This document shows, in pieces, positions 22,940 to 30,702 of a DNA stretch of 64,000 nt (the stretch's first letter is position 1; every line of letters starts with the position of its first letter). Both the position numbers and the translations under genes were made by a program. Below the pieces are notes generated by a model. The model was not told where the DNA came from and did not search any database. It saw only the letters and a list, made by a program, of their open reading frames with translations. This DNA is from Conus ventricosus (taxonomy: Eukaryota; Mollusca; Gastropoda; Neogastropoda; Conidae): contig CM031622.1 in the NCBI GenBank assembly GCA_018398815.1, positions 24,090,197 through 24,154,196 of the forward strand. Direction: 5' to 3'.

Positions 22940-25089
22940 GGAATAAAATGTCATTCTCTCTCTCTCCCTCTCTCCTGCAAAATGAAAAAAAAAAAAGAAG
23001 AAAAGACAGCCAGGAATGAGTGAATGCTCATTTGTGTGGAAAAGAAATCTCAAATTATCCCAGAAACTGTGTAGTGTGTGTGTGTGTGTGACTGAGTCCC
23101 TGAATGTACACACCTGCACATGTATTCTCTCTCTCTCTCTACTGGAATAAAATGTCATTCTCTCTCTCTCCCTCTCTCCTGCAAAATGAAAGAAAAAAAA
23201 AAAAAGAAGAAAAGACAGCCAGGAATAAAAAAAAGAAAAACCCAACTCGCGGATTCATTGCATGAAGGGCAGTGCAGTTTGGAAATGATCGCCTGCAGTT
23301 GCCCGATGTTTGCGATCACGTTCGTGTCGGTCGACCCAGTCACATCTTGTTCCTCCTCCACCCCCCTTTCTCTGCCTTTGAAGTCTCCGTGTCCGAATCA
23401 CTCGACTCCTCGTATTTTTTTTCCCGGCTGCTAAAATACTTCATCTTTCGGACTGAAGCATTACTGGCACTTGAAGGCACCGTTTTTGATGTTGATGGCA
23501 TGGGTGATGGGGATCTTTGTCGAGATGTGGATGGAACCGGACTCGACGATCGTGTTTCGCTGGGCACAGTGGTCTCCTTTGTCACTGGTTTACTGCCTTT
23601 TTGTGCGGTTTTCTTCCCACTTTCCCGTTTCCCAAACTTGTGGAGAGTCCGAAATTTTGCTTTCCTTGGACCAGGCATTTCGATCGCTCCGATTTATCGC
23701 TCACAAAATAAAATAATGCAACGTCGGACGTACGCAGAGCAGACTCTTGCAGCAGACGACGGCTTGTTTATGGTTGGTTGCAGCCAATGGTTAGGCTCAG
23801 ATAGGTCACATGACTAAACATCCAGGCAACCGGAACTTGGCCGGAATGCAGTGAGAGCCAATGAAAAAGCTCATAATAATATCAGCCAATCAATGCAGCG
23901 AGATTGGCAGCTCAGTGACCTTCTTTGCTGCTGTACTACGCTCACTGTATAGGAATTTTCCACTGATAAACAACACCAAGGTCAAGGTCGTGTGTTCCCC
24001 TCCAGTTTAGTAGGTCACAAGCCTACCTTCATGGCCTGATAGTGGCGGTGTGAGCGTTTGAAAGTAGGCCATTTTTCGACTTCTTTTTCGATTTTCTCGC
24101 ACCCCCACTCAACAAAACACATTTAATCACACATTTTGAACAATCTTTCAAGCAAAACAGACTCATACATGGTTTCTTGATGCTTTATTTTTGCAAAATC
24201 AACAATAATCACAAAACACATTTTTTAGTGATTTTTTGGTAAAAATCCACGCCTAGCGCCACCTTTAGGGCCTTTTCAGCTGTTTCGTCTTGCGCTGTTA
24301 TATCACACCACTCATTGTATCATTTTACACTATTACACCACACCAATCCTTGTAAAACACAACTGTCTCATCTTACACAGTCACACCAAACCGCTCAGTG
24401 TAGGTCCCACTTCCACATCCAGGATCATCGTTTAGCAGTAATATTACCAGCAGCGGTAGATACTGATAAAAGGTCATGATAAGGTGACCCATGACAGGAG
24501 GCCCAGCACTATGGTACCCATGATGCAGTGTTTGTGATGGTGATTGGATCCATAGCATCTCAGCTTCAACACCTTACATGACCACATGGCACTATATTGG
24601 CTGCAACACATTACATGACCGCATTGCGCTATACTGGCTGCAACACATTACATGACCGCATTGCGCTATACTGGCTGGCACATATTACATGACCACACGG
24701 TGCTATATTGGCTGGAAGCTGGTGATGCTGACAGCAGACACTGCAGGGGAAGGTTACTCATCTCTGAAGAGTTAAGATGCACCCGTCTTGTTTCCCCTTG
24801 AGAGGTAAGGTACACCTGTTGTGTTCCCCCTTGGCAGGTAAGGTACACCAGTCTTCTTCATCCTAGCCTCAGACAACGTTGAAGTCTGTCTGATGATGTA
24901 TTGAACTGTGAATCTTTTTGTGTGGGGCTGTTGTAGTTGTTTTCTTTTTTTTTCTTTTTTTATACATGTGTGGTCACCTGTTAACCTTTCTGTTGTATTT
25001 CAATGTGATATACAGGTGCCTGTGAAGGGGCTGACTACCGTGTGGGATTCGGCACTTGTACCGGAAAGATCCTGCCAGCTAACGTGTAA
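5219..25089 (+). CDS. FAH: Fumarylacetoacetase gene (exons 4-14 of the human scheme; spans introns)
   Basis: FAH hydrolyses 4-fumarylacetoacetate to fumarate and acetoacetate, the last step of tyrosine catabolism, in the cytosol as a metal-dependent homodimer. Ten exons are recognisable, at 5219-5268, 10471-10561, 11625-11721, 13286-13438, 14942-15072, 16442-16518, 17462-17508, 18544-18645, 20230-20347 and 25016-25089. They encode the whole catalytic domain. Conserved family residues seen include the aspartate and histidine in DYTDF and SSKNHAF (catalytic His133 in mammals), GYHGR, ELEM (metal ligands Glu199/Glu201), MNDWS (Asp233) and ARDIQKW. Exons 1 to 3 lie outside. Two one-base anomalies (exon 6 and the exon 10 donor) would break the frame. 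Given indel noise elsewhere in the assembly, I favour sequencing error over pseudogenisation. Lengths are compared with human FAH from memory. Confidence 0.95.
5269..5644. other. FAH intron 4, 5' part
   Basis: Non-coding intron sequence with nothing recognised. It ends in TGAGATGCAT, the left target duplication of LINE B. Confidence 0.8.
5645..9930 (+). mobile_element. Full-length non-LTR retrotransposon (LINE B) with EN, RT, RNase H
   Basis: The element lies between two copies of TGAGATGCAT (5635-5644 and 9931-9940), a 10-bp target duplication, and ends in an (AAG)n tail. A GC-rich 5' leader of about 400 bp precedes the coding region. Domain order is apurinic-type endonuclease, reverse transcriptase, RNase H, then a Cys-rich C-terminal motif. 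C-terminal RNase H points to the I/Jockey superfamily. At 4286 bp it appears full length. It inserted into FAH intron 4 in the sense direction. Several frameshifts mean it is inactive or mis-assembled. Confidence 0.9.
6047..9894 (+). pseudogene. LINE B ORF2: endonuclease, reverse transcriptase, RNase H (frameshifted)
   Basis: The endonuclease domain (6236-6880) shows [26 protein letters not shown] and GGSDHLPVI. Reverse transcriptase (about 7530-8480) shows [43 protein letters not shown] and LHADDFAAW; the catalytic aspartates in DLTKAF and ADDF are present. RNase H (9094-9500) has [18 protein letters not shown] and [11 protein letters not shown], then NEKADALSK in a shifted frame. [21 protein letters not shown] zinc-like motif lies near 9718. 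Frame changes occur near 7010, 7740, 8450, 8890 and 9450. The reading order is complete, so it was a recent autonomous copy. ORF1 is not recognised; a short frame at 5956-6168 is of doubtful status. Confidence 0.9.
9941..10470. other. FAH intron 4, 3' part
   Basis: Intronic sequence ending in a good polypyrimidine tract and CCCAG acceptor at 10467-10470. Nothing else was recognised. Confidence 0.8.
10471..10561 (+). CDS. FAH: FAH exon 5
   Basis: 91 nt, the same as human exon 5. It encodes [19 protein letters not shown], followed by a [10 protein letters not shown] stretch. It carries the catalytic histidine (SSKNH) and the aspartate of TDF that ligates the metal. Donor GTAAGG at 10562. Confidence 0.95.
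10685..11300. repeat. Minisatellite in FAH intron 5, about 46-bp unit
   Basis: About 13 diverged copies of a unit containing GAGCAAGACCTTGTAGGC and a T-run. The long minus-strand frame across it is a repeat artefact. Confidence 0.9.
11301..11624. other. FAH intron 5, 3' part
   Basis: No feature recognised before the GCAG acceptor at 11621-11624. Confidence 0.7.
11625..11721 (+). CDS. FAH: FAH exon 6, one base short
   Basis: 97 nt, against 98 in human. The first half reads [12 protein letters not shown] in one frame and the second half [19 protein letters not shown] in the next, so a single base is missing around 11660-11666. Both junctions (GCAG and GTGAGT) fit the neighbouring exon phases. 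The substrate-binding tyrosine of GYHGR is present. It is either a genuine null mutation or an indel error in the assembly. Confidence 0.92.
11735..12120. repeat. Tandem repeat in FAH intron 6, about 65-bp unit
   Basis: About six copies sharing TTACATCAGTTGAAGG and GTATTCTACTAAGTCAG, one of them shortened. Confidence 0.88.
12121..12555. other. FAH intron 6 with GT-rich tract
   Basis: Contains a GT microsatellite around 12340-12430. Nothing else was recognised. Confidence 0.7.
12560..13265. repeat. 30-bp minisatellite upstream of FAH exon 7/8
   Basis: About 23 copies of a 30-bp unit containing CAGTCTGTGTTTGCCATGAC. The unit is a multiple of three, which is why several frames stay open on both strands. 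The array comes within about 25 bp of the exon 7/8 acceptor. Each copy holds a TTTACAG that resembles a 3' splice site, but the unit is not derived from the exon. Confidence 0.95.
13286..13438 (+). CDS. FAH: FAH exons 7 and 8 fused
   Basis: 153 nt, exactly the sum of human exons 7 (53) and 8 (100) as recalled, with no intron between. It encodes [19 protein letters not shown] and continues to MVLMNDWS. The metal-binding glutamates of ELEM and the aspartate of MNDWS are present. Acceptor TTGTAG at 13280-13285, GT donor at 13439. Confidence 0.95.
13439..14941. other. FAH intron 8
   Basis: Intronic, with a poly-C run at about 14083-14106 and a short perfect hairpin near 13857-13876. No gene was recognised; short open frames here lack support. 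Confidence 0.75.
14942..15072 (+). CDS. FAH: FAH exon 9
   Basis: 131 nt, as in human. It encodes [19 protein letters not shown], then [17 protein letters not shown] and ends AVPNVVQ. The arginine and glutamine of RDIQ and the lysine of LGK are active-site residues in the family. The exon ends CAG and the donor is GTGAGT at 15073. The last 15 nt of the exon form the first part of the 33-bp array that follows. Confidence 0.95.
15058..15484 (+). repeat. 13-copy 33-bp array carrying the exon 9 5' splice site
   Basis: Each unit has 15 nt of exon 9 end (CCGAACGTCGTGCAG or a close variant) plus 18 nt of intron start (GTAAGTAACTCTGCCATG). Candidate donors fall at 15073, 15106, 15139, 15172, 15205, 15238, 15271, 15304, 15337, 15370, 15403, 15436 and 15469, with perfect 33-nt spacing. 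The first is GTGAGT, the fourth GTAAAT and the other eleven GTAAGT, which with the preceding CAG is the ideal U1 site. The exon 9 frame stays open through all copies and ends at a TAA at 15481. The last four units are nearly identical, suggesting recent expansion. Confidence 0.97.
15485..15763. other. FAH intron 9, middle
   Basis: The only part of intron 9 not made of splice-site repeats. Nothing was recognised; it may hold the branch region for upstream acceptors. Confidence 0.7.
15764..16441 (+). repeat. 58-bp array carrying the exon 10 3' splice site
   Basis: The unit joins the intron end (TTTTACCTGTTGCAG) to a copy of the exon 10 start (GACCTACCCTCCTGCCC, through GTGATAACTACAC). Acceptor-like AG followed by exon-like sequence begins at 15780, 15838, 15896, 15954, 16012, 16070, 16128, 16186, 16240 and 16297; a copy at 16355 has lost the AG. 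The true exon starts at 16442. Spacing is 58 bp except near the 3' end (54 and 57). The repeats differ from the true exon by one missing base at the start, so they form a family of their own. Confidence 0.95.
16442..16518 (+). CDS. FAH: FAH exon 10, donor one base out of register
   Basis: It encodes [20 protein letters not shown] and ends EVALK. The expected length is 76 nt, but the only suitable donor, GTGGGT at 16519, gives 77. Joining to exon 11 is then out of frame by one. An extra A in the AAAA run at 16514-16517 would explain it. The acceptor is TTTCAG, ending at 16441. Confidence 0.9.
16519..17461. other. FAH intron 10
   Basis: Contains GT-rich tracts near 16878 and 17000-17040. No other feature was recognised. 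Confidence 0.75.
17462..17508 (+). CDS. FAH: FAH exon 11
   Basis: 47 nt, as in human. It encodes [15 protein letters not shown], between a TTGTAG acceptor and a GTAAGT donor. Confidence 0.95.
17509..18358. other. FAH intron 11 with CA microsatellite
   Basis: CA-rich tract at about 17540-17690. The rest is unremarkable intron sequence. Confidence 0.75.
18359..18543 (+). repeat. 38-bp degenerate array carrying the exon 12 3' splice site
   Basis: The intron end (GATGATTGTTGTGCACAG) plus exon 12 start (TACATGTACTGGATGATGA) recur with acceptor positions ending at 18373, 18411, 18467 (AA instead of AG), 18505 and the true site 18543. Steps are 38, 56, 38 and 38 bp; the 56 includes an extra internal 18-bp duplication. 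Confidence 0.85.
18544..18645 (+). CDS. FAH: FAH exon 12
   Basis: 102 nt, as in human. It encodes [20 protein letters not shown] and then [14 protein letters not shown]. The threonine of SGTISG sits at the active site in the mammalian enzyme. Donor GTACTG at 18646. Confidence 0.95.
18646..19900. repeat. Minisatellite in FAH intron 12, about 53-60-bp unit
   Basis: About 20 copies sharing AACCTTGATGGGTAATGTAG and ACCTCTGCCAAAGTTAGTAC. The array starts within about 6 bp of the exon 12 donor and decays toward 19900. The unit is intronic, not exon-derived. Confidence 0.95.
19901..20229. other. FAH intron 12, 3' part, with one duplicate of the acceptor
   Basis: A copy of the acceptor context (TGTTGGGCGTTGTGTGTACAG, 20159-20178, here interrupted by small differences) lies about 51 bp before the true acceptor at 20229. 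Confidence 0.6.
20230..20347 (+). CDS. FAH: FAH exon 13
   Basis: 118 nt, as in human. It encodes [19 protein letters not shown], then [20 protein letters not shown]. The glutamate in LLEL is a family active-site residue. Donor GTGAGG at 20348. Confidence 0.95.
20397..20657. repeat. GA-rich microsatellite
   Basis: Impure GAGA/GGAA tract in intron 13. Frames across it are artefacts. Confidence 0.95.
20658..21355. other. FAH intron 13 segment
   Basis: No feature recognised; short open frames lack coding character. Confidence 0.65.
21356..21500 (-). repeat. Interspersed repeat with CTGAAGAAG...GTCGAAAC motif, copy 1
   Basis: On the minus strand CCTGAAGAAGACTG, AGAGG and TCGAAACGTG lie at 21400-21432. 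Related copies occur near 51885-51990, 52060-52190 and 54640-54685. The last adjoins a Penelope-like GIY-YIG remnant, suggesting a shared family. Confidence 0.6.
21728..21827. other. Assembly gap (100 N)
   Basis: 100 unknown bases. The left end of the following transposon may lie in it. Confidence 1.
22502..22714 (-). pseudogene. Charged fragment, possible C-terminus of the same transposon protein
   Basis: 70 residues, strongly charged and probably helical ([20 protein letters not shown]). It lies downstream of the previous fragment on the same strand, with the tandem duplication between. A relationship is inferred from position only. Confidence 0.35.
22795..23226. repeat. Two-copy tandem duplication with CT and GT tracts
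   Basis: AATGCTCATTTGTGTGGAAA, CAGAAACTGTGT, a CT run, then ACTGGAATAAAATGTCATTC and CTCCTGCAAAATGAAA recur about 220 bp apart. Confidence 0.9.
23340..23678 (-). CDS. Unrecognised basic, Ser-rich protein fragment in TIR transposon
   Basis: 112 residues beginning [20 protein letters not shown]. It is Lys/Arg-rich at the N-terminus, then rich in Ser, Pro and Thr (about residues 40-75), with an acidic [12 protein letters not shown] stretch near the end. It begins close to the right inverted end, as a transposon's first coding exon would. It might be the N-terminus of a transposase, but no domain is recognisable. The low-complexity composition makes homology calls unsafe. Confidence 0.45.
   Translation of the reverse strand: MPGPRKAKFRTLHKFGKRESGKKTAQKGSKPVTKETTVPSETRSSSPVPSTSRQRSPSPMPSTSKTVPSSASNASVRKMKYFSSREKKYEESSDSDTETSKAEKGGWRRNKM
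24263..25015. other. FAH intron 13, 3' part, with short tandem repeats
   Basis: Four copies of a unit of about 40 bp (ACATTACATGACCGCATTGC) lie at 24574-24715. Two to three copies of a unit containing AGGTAAGGTACACC lie at about 24790-24855. The exon 14 acceptor is TATACAG, ending at 25015. Confidence 0.75.
25016..25089 (+). CDS. FAH: FAH exon 14, terminal coding exon
   Basis: Completes a split glycine codon, then reads [20 protein letters not shown], then ANV and TAA at 25087-25089. Human FAH ends similarly (GYRIGFGQCAGKVLP). It is two codons shorter than the human exon. Confidence 0.95.
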
Positions 25090-25900
25090 AGCAGCACGCC
25101 CACCAGTCAGACATGGACGTCGTGGACCATCCTAAACAATCCATGACGCAGGTTTTGTGTTATCACAGATTTCAGTTTGAAAAAGAGTCAGTGAAAAAAT
25201 GAAAAATTTATATTGGTTGTGAATGCTGCTTGATAAAGGATCGAGGGGGAAGAAAAATCCATATTAGTCTTCAGTCTGATGTATGTGAACTTGCAACAAC
25301 TGACAGCTTAGCTTTTTTTGATTTTCTTGTCTTTGATTGATTTATGATTATTTTACACATAGTCATGCATTTGCTAATTTTGTTCAGAGACGAGGAGGGG
25401 AGGGAGGGAGGGGGATGAAACATGTTCCAGTTTTTTCCTTTTAGTCGGCATTTGAATTGTTCAGTCAAATGATATTACTCACACTAGTCTGGCAAAGGAC
25501 AGTCTCTGTCAGATTCATGCATTTCAACACAAGTTGCAGTTCTTCTGATGCTTTAATGTGTAATGAGAATGGTGATTTTGAATTTCCTTTTTTTGTTATT
25601 GCTTGTTTTACGTGGGTTTTGACTTTTCTCAATGGGAAATAATTGCTTTTTTTGACCATTTTCCCCACAAAAATGTTGTATGCATTTTGTTTTCACCTTC
25701 CATTGTATATAATAAGCTTCCATCAAGTCATGAACCTTTTAGAGCTGAGACTTTTGGACCAAATAATCTGATTTTGTCTCAGCAGCAATGCATTTTCAGT
25801 TCACTACAAAACGTAGGTTGTTGTTTTTTTTCTGGATCATCATTCAGTGTATTAATTATTCTTCACAGTATGCTGTTGAGGATTTTTTTGGATGCATCAT
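25090..25900 (+). other. FAH: Probable FAH 3' untranslated region
   Basis: AT-rich sequence after the stop. I found no convincing AATAAA close by; an ATTAAA lies at about 26543. The extent of the UTR cannot be fixed. Confidence 0.5.
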
Positions 25901-25904
25901 TGAT

Positions 25905-26400
25905 GTTTTCTCAAACAGCAACAAAAGGAGACAGCTGATTGGGGGTCTTAGAGGTAGAAAAAAGGGATTTGATGGTGGTTGTTTCCGTAGAGGCAAACAA
26001 AAGCAGTTGAATGATTGGTTGTTTTCTCAAACAGCAACAAAAGGAGACAGCTGATTGGGGGTCTTAGAGGTAGAAAAAAGGGATTTGATGGTTGGTTGTT
26101 TCCGTAGAGGCAAACAAAAGCAGTTGAATGATTGGTTGTTTTCTCAAACAGCGACGAAAGGAGACAGCTGATTGGGGGTCTTAGAGGTAGAAAAAAGGGA
26201 TTTGATGGTTGGTTGTTTCCGTAGAGGCAAACAAAAGCAGTTGAATGATTGGTTGTTTTCTCAAACAGCGACAAAAGGAGACAGCTGATTGGGGGTCTTA
26301 GAGGTAGAAAAAAGGGATTTGATGGTTGGTTGTTTCCGTAGAGGCAAACGAAAAGGAGTTGAATGATTGGTTGTTTTCTCAAACATAAATGAAAATGGCA
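25905..26400. repeat. 117-bp tandem repeat, four copies plus a partial
   Basis: TCTCAAACAGC recurs at 25910, 26026, 26143 and 26260, with a variant at 26378. Copies are nearly identical, so the expansion is recent. The frame across it is a repeat artefact. Confidence 0.95.
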
Positions 26401-26984
26401 AAATCCAGACAAAAATTGCCGACTGTGCATTCCATTAAACCGGTATGTAGTTGATTCCTGTGTGTATTTGTATCATGTGTGTGTTTGCTGCTGCGGTTGT
26501 GAATTTTTAAAAGGTTTATTATTATTATTATTCCATCTTTGAATTAAACATATCAGTGATATGTTTGGATAATGAAGCAACTGGGCTGAATGATTATGGT
26601 GATACTCTTGAACATGAGATTGATTGTACACTGATGTAATCCACGTAATGCTAGTCAGAACCTTACCCACTCCAGAGATGTAACTCAGTATTATGGAGTT
26701 CTTGTTCCTATCCAATCCAGTGAGCTAAGTCAGTATTATGGAGGTTATTGTGAGCATGTTTCATCTTCCATTCGGTTTTTCTCCGGACTTTATTTAATCA
26801 AGAGAAGCTGAACTGTATTCTAGAGATGTCAGTTGTGATGTCAGATGTGAGAGTCAATCGCAGATACTTTTTCATGTTCCATTTGATTTTACTAATCAAG
26901 AGAGGTTGGACTGTATCCTAGAGATGTTACTGTGAGTAAAAGCCTGTGGGAATTTATGTCATTTCTATTGACAGTTTGTTTAAA
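26401..26984. other. Unannotated spacer
   Basis: Short direct repeats around 26660-26930 (TCAGTATTATGGAG; AGAGATGT). No gene recognised. Confidence 0.6.
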
Positions 26985-27486
26985 TCAGATGATTGTGGTG
27001 GTGTCAAAGGTCATACGTTCATTGTGCCTTCAGGATGGAAACAGATGATGGCGATGGTGTCAAAGGTCATGCGTTCATTGTGCCTTCAGGATGGAAACAG
27101 ATGATCGCAGTGTTGTCAAAGGTCATGCGTTCATTGTGCCTTCAGGATGGAAACCGATGATGGCGATGTTGTCAAAGGTCATACGTTCATAGTGCCTTCA
27201 GGATGGAAACAGATGATGGCGGTGGTGTCAAAGGTCATGCGTTCATGGTGCCTTCAGGATGGAAACCAATGATGGCGGTGGTGTCAAAGGTCGTGCGTTC
27301 ATAGTGCCTTCAGGATGGAAACAGATGATGGCGGTGGTGTCAAAGGTCATGCGTTCATGGTGCCTTCAGGATGGAAACCAATGATGGCGGTGGTGTCAAA
27401 GGTCGTGCGTTCATAGTGCCTTCAGGATGGAAACAGATGATGGCGATGGTGTCAAAGGTCATGCGTTCATTGTGCCTTCAGGATGG
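26985..27486. repeat. 56-bp minisatellite, about nine copies
   Basis: GTGTCAAAGGTCATGCGTTC and GTGCCTTCAGGATGGAAAC recur every 56 bp. Confidence 0.95.
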
Positions 27487-28798
27487 TGTGCTGTGGCGTG
27501 TTCCCCAGAAGTGCTCTGCTCTGTTGTCTCCCCTGTATGACAGAGGTGAGGGCGATCCAGCGAAACCTGAGCTTTGACCCCTCTGATGTGTTCCGAGTTT
27601 GTCTTCTGTTGATTACAGGACAATGCGAAATCCAGCCAATTCTCTCCCTTTTCTTTGTGGAGTGGATTTCTGAGTTGTTAACATTCGTAAGGTGTGGCTA
27701 TTTCTTTTGATTGGGCGGGAGAGGGTTGGGGGAAGGAAGAGGGGGGGGAGGGATGTCTGTTTATACATGTTTGTGTCATCCATTGTTGCACAAATTGAAC
27801 AAATGCGTCACAGATGTTGAGCTTGTGATGTTATTCAGAATATCCAGATTGTTTGAATTTTTTCTTCTGGTTTCTCTTCAAACAAACAAGAAAATCTTGC
27901 ACCTTCTTTTTTTCTTTGAAATTTTACCACCCAATTAACAGCAGCCGCCACCACACACCCACCGCTCTCCAACCTCTCCCCCTCTTCAGATGATTTTTTT
28001 TTGTTTTTAAGTCACCTTTCAAAATACCGTTTGTTGAAATTACCGATGATATCAAATAATTCATTGCAAAGACTGTAGTCAAACTAGGAATATTTTTTGT
28101 GTTGTGCGTGCAGCCATGATCAGTGATTTGATTTTTTGTTTTTTCCTGTGGAATTTGGGATTCTCTGGCTTCATTCAGAAGAAGGGGTCAGACTGAAGGG
28201 GAAAAAAAAAAGAAGAAAAAAAAAACAATGATAACATTTAAAGCAACACTGGAGTGCTGAGCAGGAAGAACAAAAAGCTAAGTGTGGAGATTTCAGGTGA
28301 CTCATTTTTTTTCATGGTGCATGCCCACACCAACTCAAGAAGGGGTGACTGATGTTAGAGATGTGACCCAACACCCTGTTGGCAGGAAAAAAACAAACCC
28401 TGATGATCATTTTCTTTTTTTAACATGCGCGCTGGTGACCTACTCATTTTTGAATGAACCAGTTTTTTTTAGGAAGAAGAAGAAAAAAGAGATAGAAACC
28501 TGCGATCAGTAATAAAAACAGGTATAAACAAGCCAGACAGTAAGATCAAGGAGAGAGAGAAACTTGCGATCAATAATTAAAAACAGGTATAAACAAACCA
28601 GACAGTAAGAACAGGAGGACGACAGACTTTTTTTTTTCCCACCAACACGGGCATGAAGTGTAAGGTGATTCACCAGCAAGCATGTGTAATGTTCATTTTA
28701 CTAAATGTCGCCATTGGAATGGACTTGTCTTGGGTTTGTGTCCTGAATTGCCGGTCAAGAGCAGCTCCTGTGCCTTTTAGGAAACAGCACTGCACGGA
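27487..28798. other. Unannotated spacer with a 66-bp dimer
   Basis: A two-copy repeat at about 28497-28615 contains ACAGGTATAAACAA and CCAGACAGTAAGA. No gene was recognised. Confidence 0.65.
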
Positions 28799-28806
28799 GG
28801 TGGGGG

Positions 28807-28861
<55 letters not shown>

Positions 28862-28900
28862 GGCGGGGGAAGCGGGGGGAGAGGTGGGAGGGGGTTAAAA
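28799..28900. repeat. Poly-G tract
   Basis: More than 50 consecutive G with flanking G-rich sequence; the length is unreliable. Confidence 0.95.
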
Positions 28901-28904
28901 CACC

Positions 28905-29215
28905 AGCCTGTGTTGAGAGGTTTTACAGTCAGAATGGAAAGGATCCCACATCAATCTTTAATTGAATCTTGGTAACATCTTGGTTGACTGAAGACCGCTG
29001 CGGTGTGTTTGAAACGCCCGCCTGTTTTGAGGGGTTTTGCAGTTAAAATGGAAAGGCTTCCCACATCAGTCTCTAACTACATCTTGGTAACACCTTGTTG
29101 GACTGAAGAGTGGCAGGATGTGTTTGAAAGGTCCGCCTGTGTTGAGAGGTTTTTACAGTTAGAACGGAGAAGATCCCACGTCAATCTTTAACTGCATCTT
29201 GGTAGCATCTTAGTT
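28905..29215. repeat. About 115-bp tandem repeat, three copies
   Basis: TGGAAAGGATCCCACATCAA and CCGCCTGTGTTGAGAGG recur at about 28936, 29050 and 29166. Confidence 0.88.
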
Positions 29216-30051
29216 AAACCGATAGGTGGCTGGAATTGTTTGCCTTCAGATGTTGGGAGAGTCAACCCCCTTGGACATTGTCACTTCGTGTCTTCTGTGT
29301 GGGGAAACCAGTGCGTTGTAAGTTTGGTTTCCTCCCCCACTGCCTACACATGGCTTTCCCCACCTGCTGTGTCATTTTTTTTGTAGGTGTGGGCACTTCA
29401 CCTGAATGTGATCTATAGCAGCGTTCAGTTTTATTTCAGGTCGCCATTCTTTTCCTCTCTCTCTCTCCATAAGTATATATAGAGAGAGAGAGGGAGAGAG
29501 AGATTGGTCTCCTTCCCTTCTTCCTTTCCACATTTTATTCGTTGTATGCACATGCAAAAACACGAATGGTTTTTTTTTTTTTCACAGTTTTGTCTTATTT
29601 TGTTTTCCAGTCATAGAAACGTTTTTGGCTGGTTGTTTTTGAGTCTTTGAACAAACCAACTCACTCATAGCAGCCTATGCAAGAGACGTCGCCACTTGAT
29701 GCATTCTTTTTATCTTTCTGCAGTTAAGAAAAAGAAGAAAGAAATTGTGTGTGTGTATGCGTGCATGCATGCACCTACATATACATGCATACATGTGTAC
29801 ACACAGACAGACCGACGATATGTGTTATCTAGAGACAGTGCTGAGTGGTGGAGAACTTCAGAGTTGTCTACTTTCATTGGGGGGGGGGGGGGTAAGAGTT
29901 ACAGACCCCGGTGTTGTGCCACAAATTATCCCCCCTTCAAAGGGAGACAATCGTCATGTGAATGCATTTAACATGATTTCTGGTTGTAGTTTATCAATGA
30001 ATGGAAAATACAGCTGCTGAATTTGTCTGTATGTCAGGTCTGTGATTTTTT

Positions 30052-30052
<1 letters not shown>
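29216..30052. other. Unannotated spacer
   Basis: Short GA/CT tracts near 29455-29505 and a G run near 29880. No gene was recognised. Confidence 0.6.
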
Positions 30053-30093
<41 letters not shown>

Positions 30094-30132
30094 CCCCCCC
30101 CCCCCCCACTGTCACTCTCTCTCTCTCTCCCA

Positions 30133-30177
<45 letters not shown>

Positions 30178-30190
30178 CGTGTGTGTGCGT
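30053..30190. repeat. (CT)n microsatellite with C run
   Basis: CT dinucleotide run interrupted by about 18 C. Confidence 0.97.
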
Positions 30191-30269
30191 GTAAGAAAAC
30201 TTCCTATGGACTCTTATTTCAACAGCGTAATGTAGCGTCCAGAAGCTTTTGTGCAGGTGCACTATGTTT

Positions 30270-30435
30270 GTTGTTGTACCCTGGCTAAAAGACTCCAGAG
30301 ATCATCCAAACAGCCAAAGTACTTGAACACTATGGTACAAATGCGTCAGCTGGGGATGAGAACATTACGTGTGTGACCGTTTTTCATTACCCCGCCACGA
30401 GGGCAGCCACACTCCGACTTCGGGGGAAGCAGGTG
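30270..30435 (+). repeat. Interspersed repeat copy 1 (CCCCGCCACGAGGGCAGCCA family)
   Basis: Shares AGTACTTGAACACTATGGT, CAGCTGGGGATG and ATTACGTGTG, then ACCGTTTTT and GGGCA...CC, with 48935-49085. Two dispersed copies of one family with the same order of blocks. Confidence 0.75.
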
Positions 30436-30539
30436 CACTATAAAAACAGCAGAGATGGAGACAAACAGATGTGTAGTCGGACATTTGGAACAAGAGATTG
30501 AAGATAATGGGGAAAGAAAAATAAAACCAAAAAAAATGG

Positions 30540-30545
30540 AAAGTT

Positions 30546-30617
<72 letters not shown>
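30540..30617. repeat. (CA)n microsatellite
   Basis: Pure CA run just before LINE C. Confidence 0.97.
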
Positions 30618-30618
<1 letters not shown>

Positions 30619-30702
30619 TGAGCGCATGCATACCTATCGAGCAAAAGTAGATATGCATAAAGTTTTTGCACCCATCTTCAATACATTCAAAGTCAGCACT
30701 AT

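Larger units (their letters stand above)
21830..24262 (-). mobile_element. DNA transposon with inverted ends, internally rearranged
   Basis: GCTAGGCGTGGATTTT at about 21831 is found inverted at about 24242-24257. This 16-bp match defines inverted termini; the outermost bases on the left may be lost in the gap. Two minus-strand coding fragments lie inside (23340-23678 and 22502-22714). Between them is a tandem duplication of about 220 bp with CT and GT tracts (22795-23226). No catalytic domain was seen, so the superfamily is undetermined. The element lies in FAH intron 13. Confidence 0.65.

Noticed and set aside
22829..23245. Ser/Arg-Glu-rich minus-strand frame
   Set aside because: It is encoded by the CT-rich tandem duplication, not by a gene.
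25788..26430. Repeat proteins in the 117-bp array
   Set aside because: The unit length is a multiple of three and frames are open on both strands; no domain or start context.
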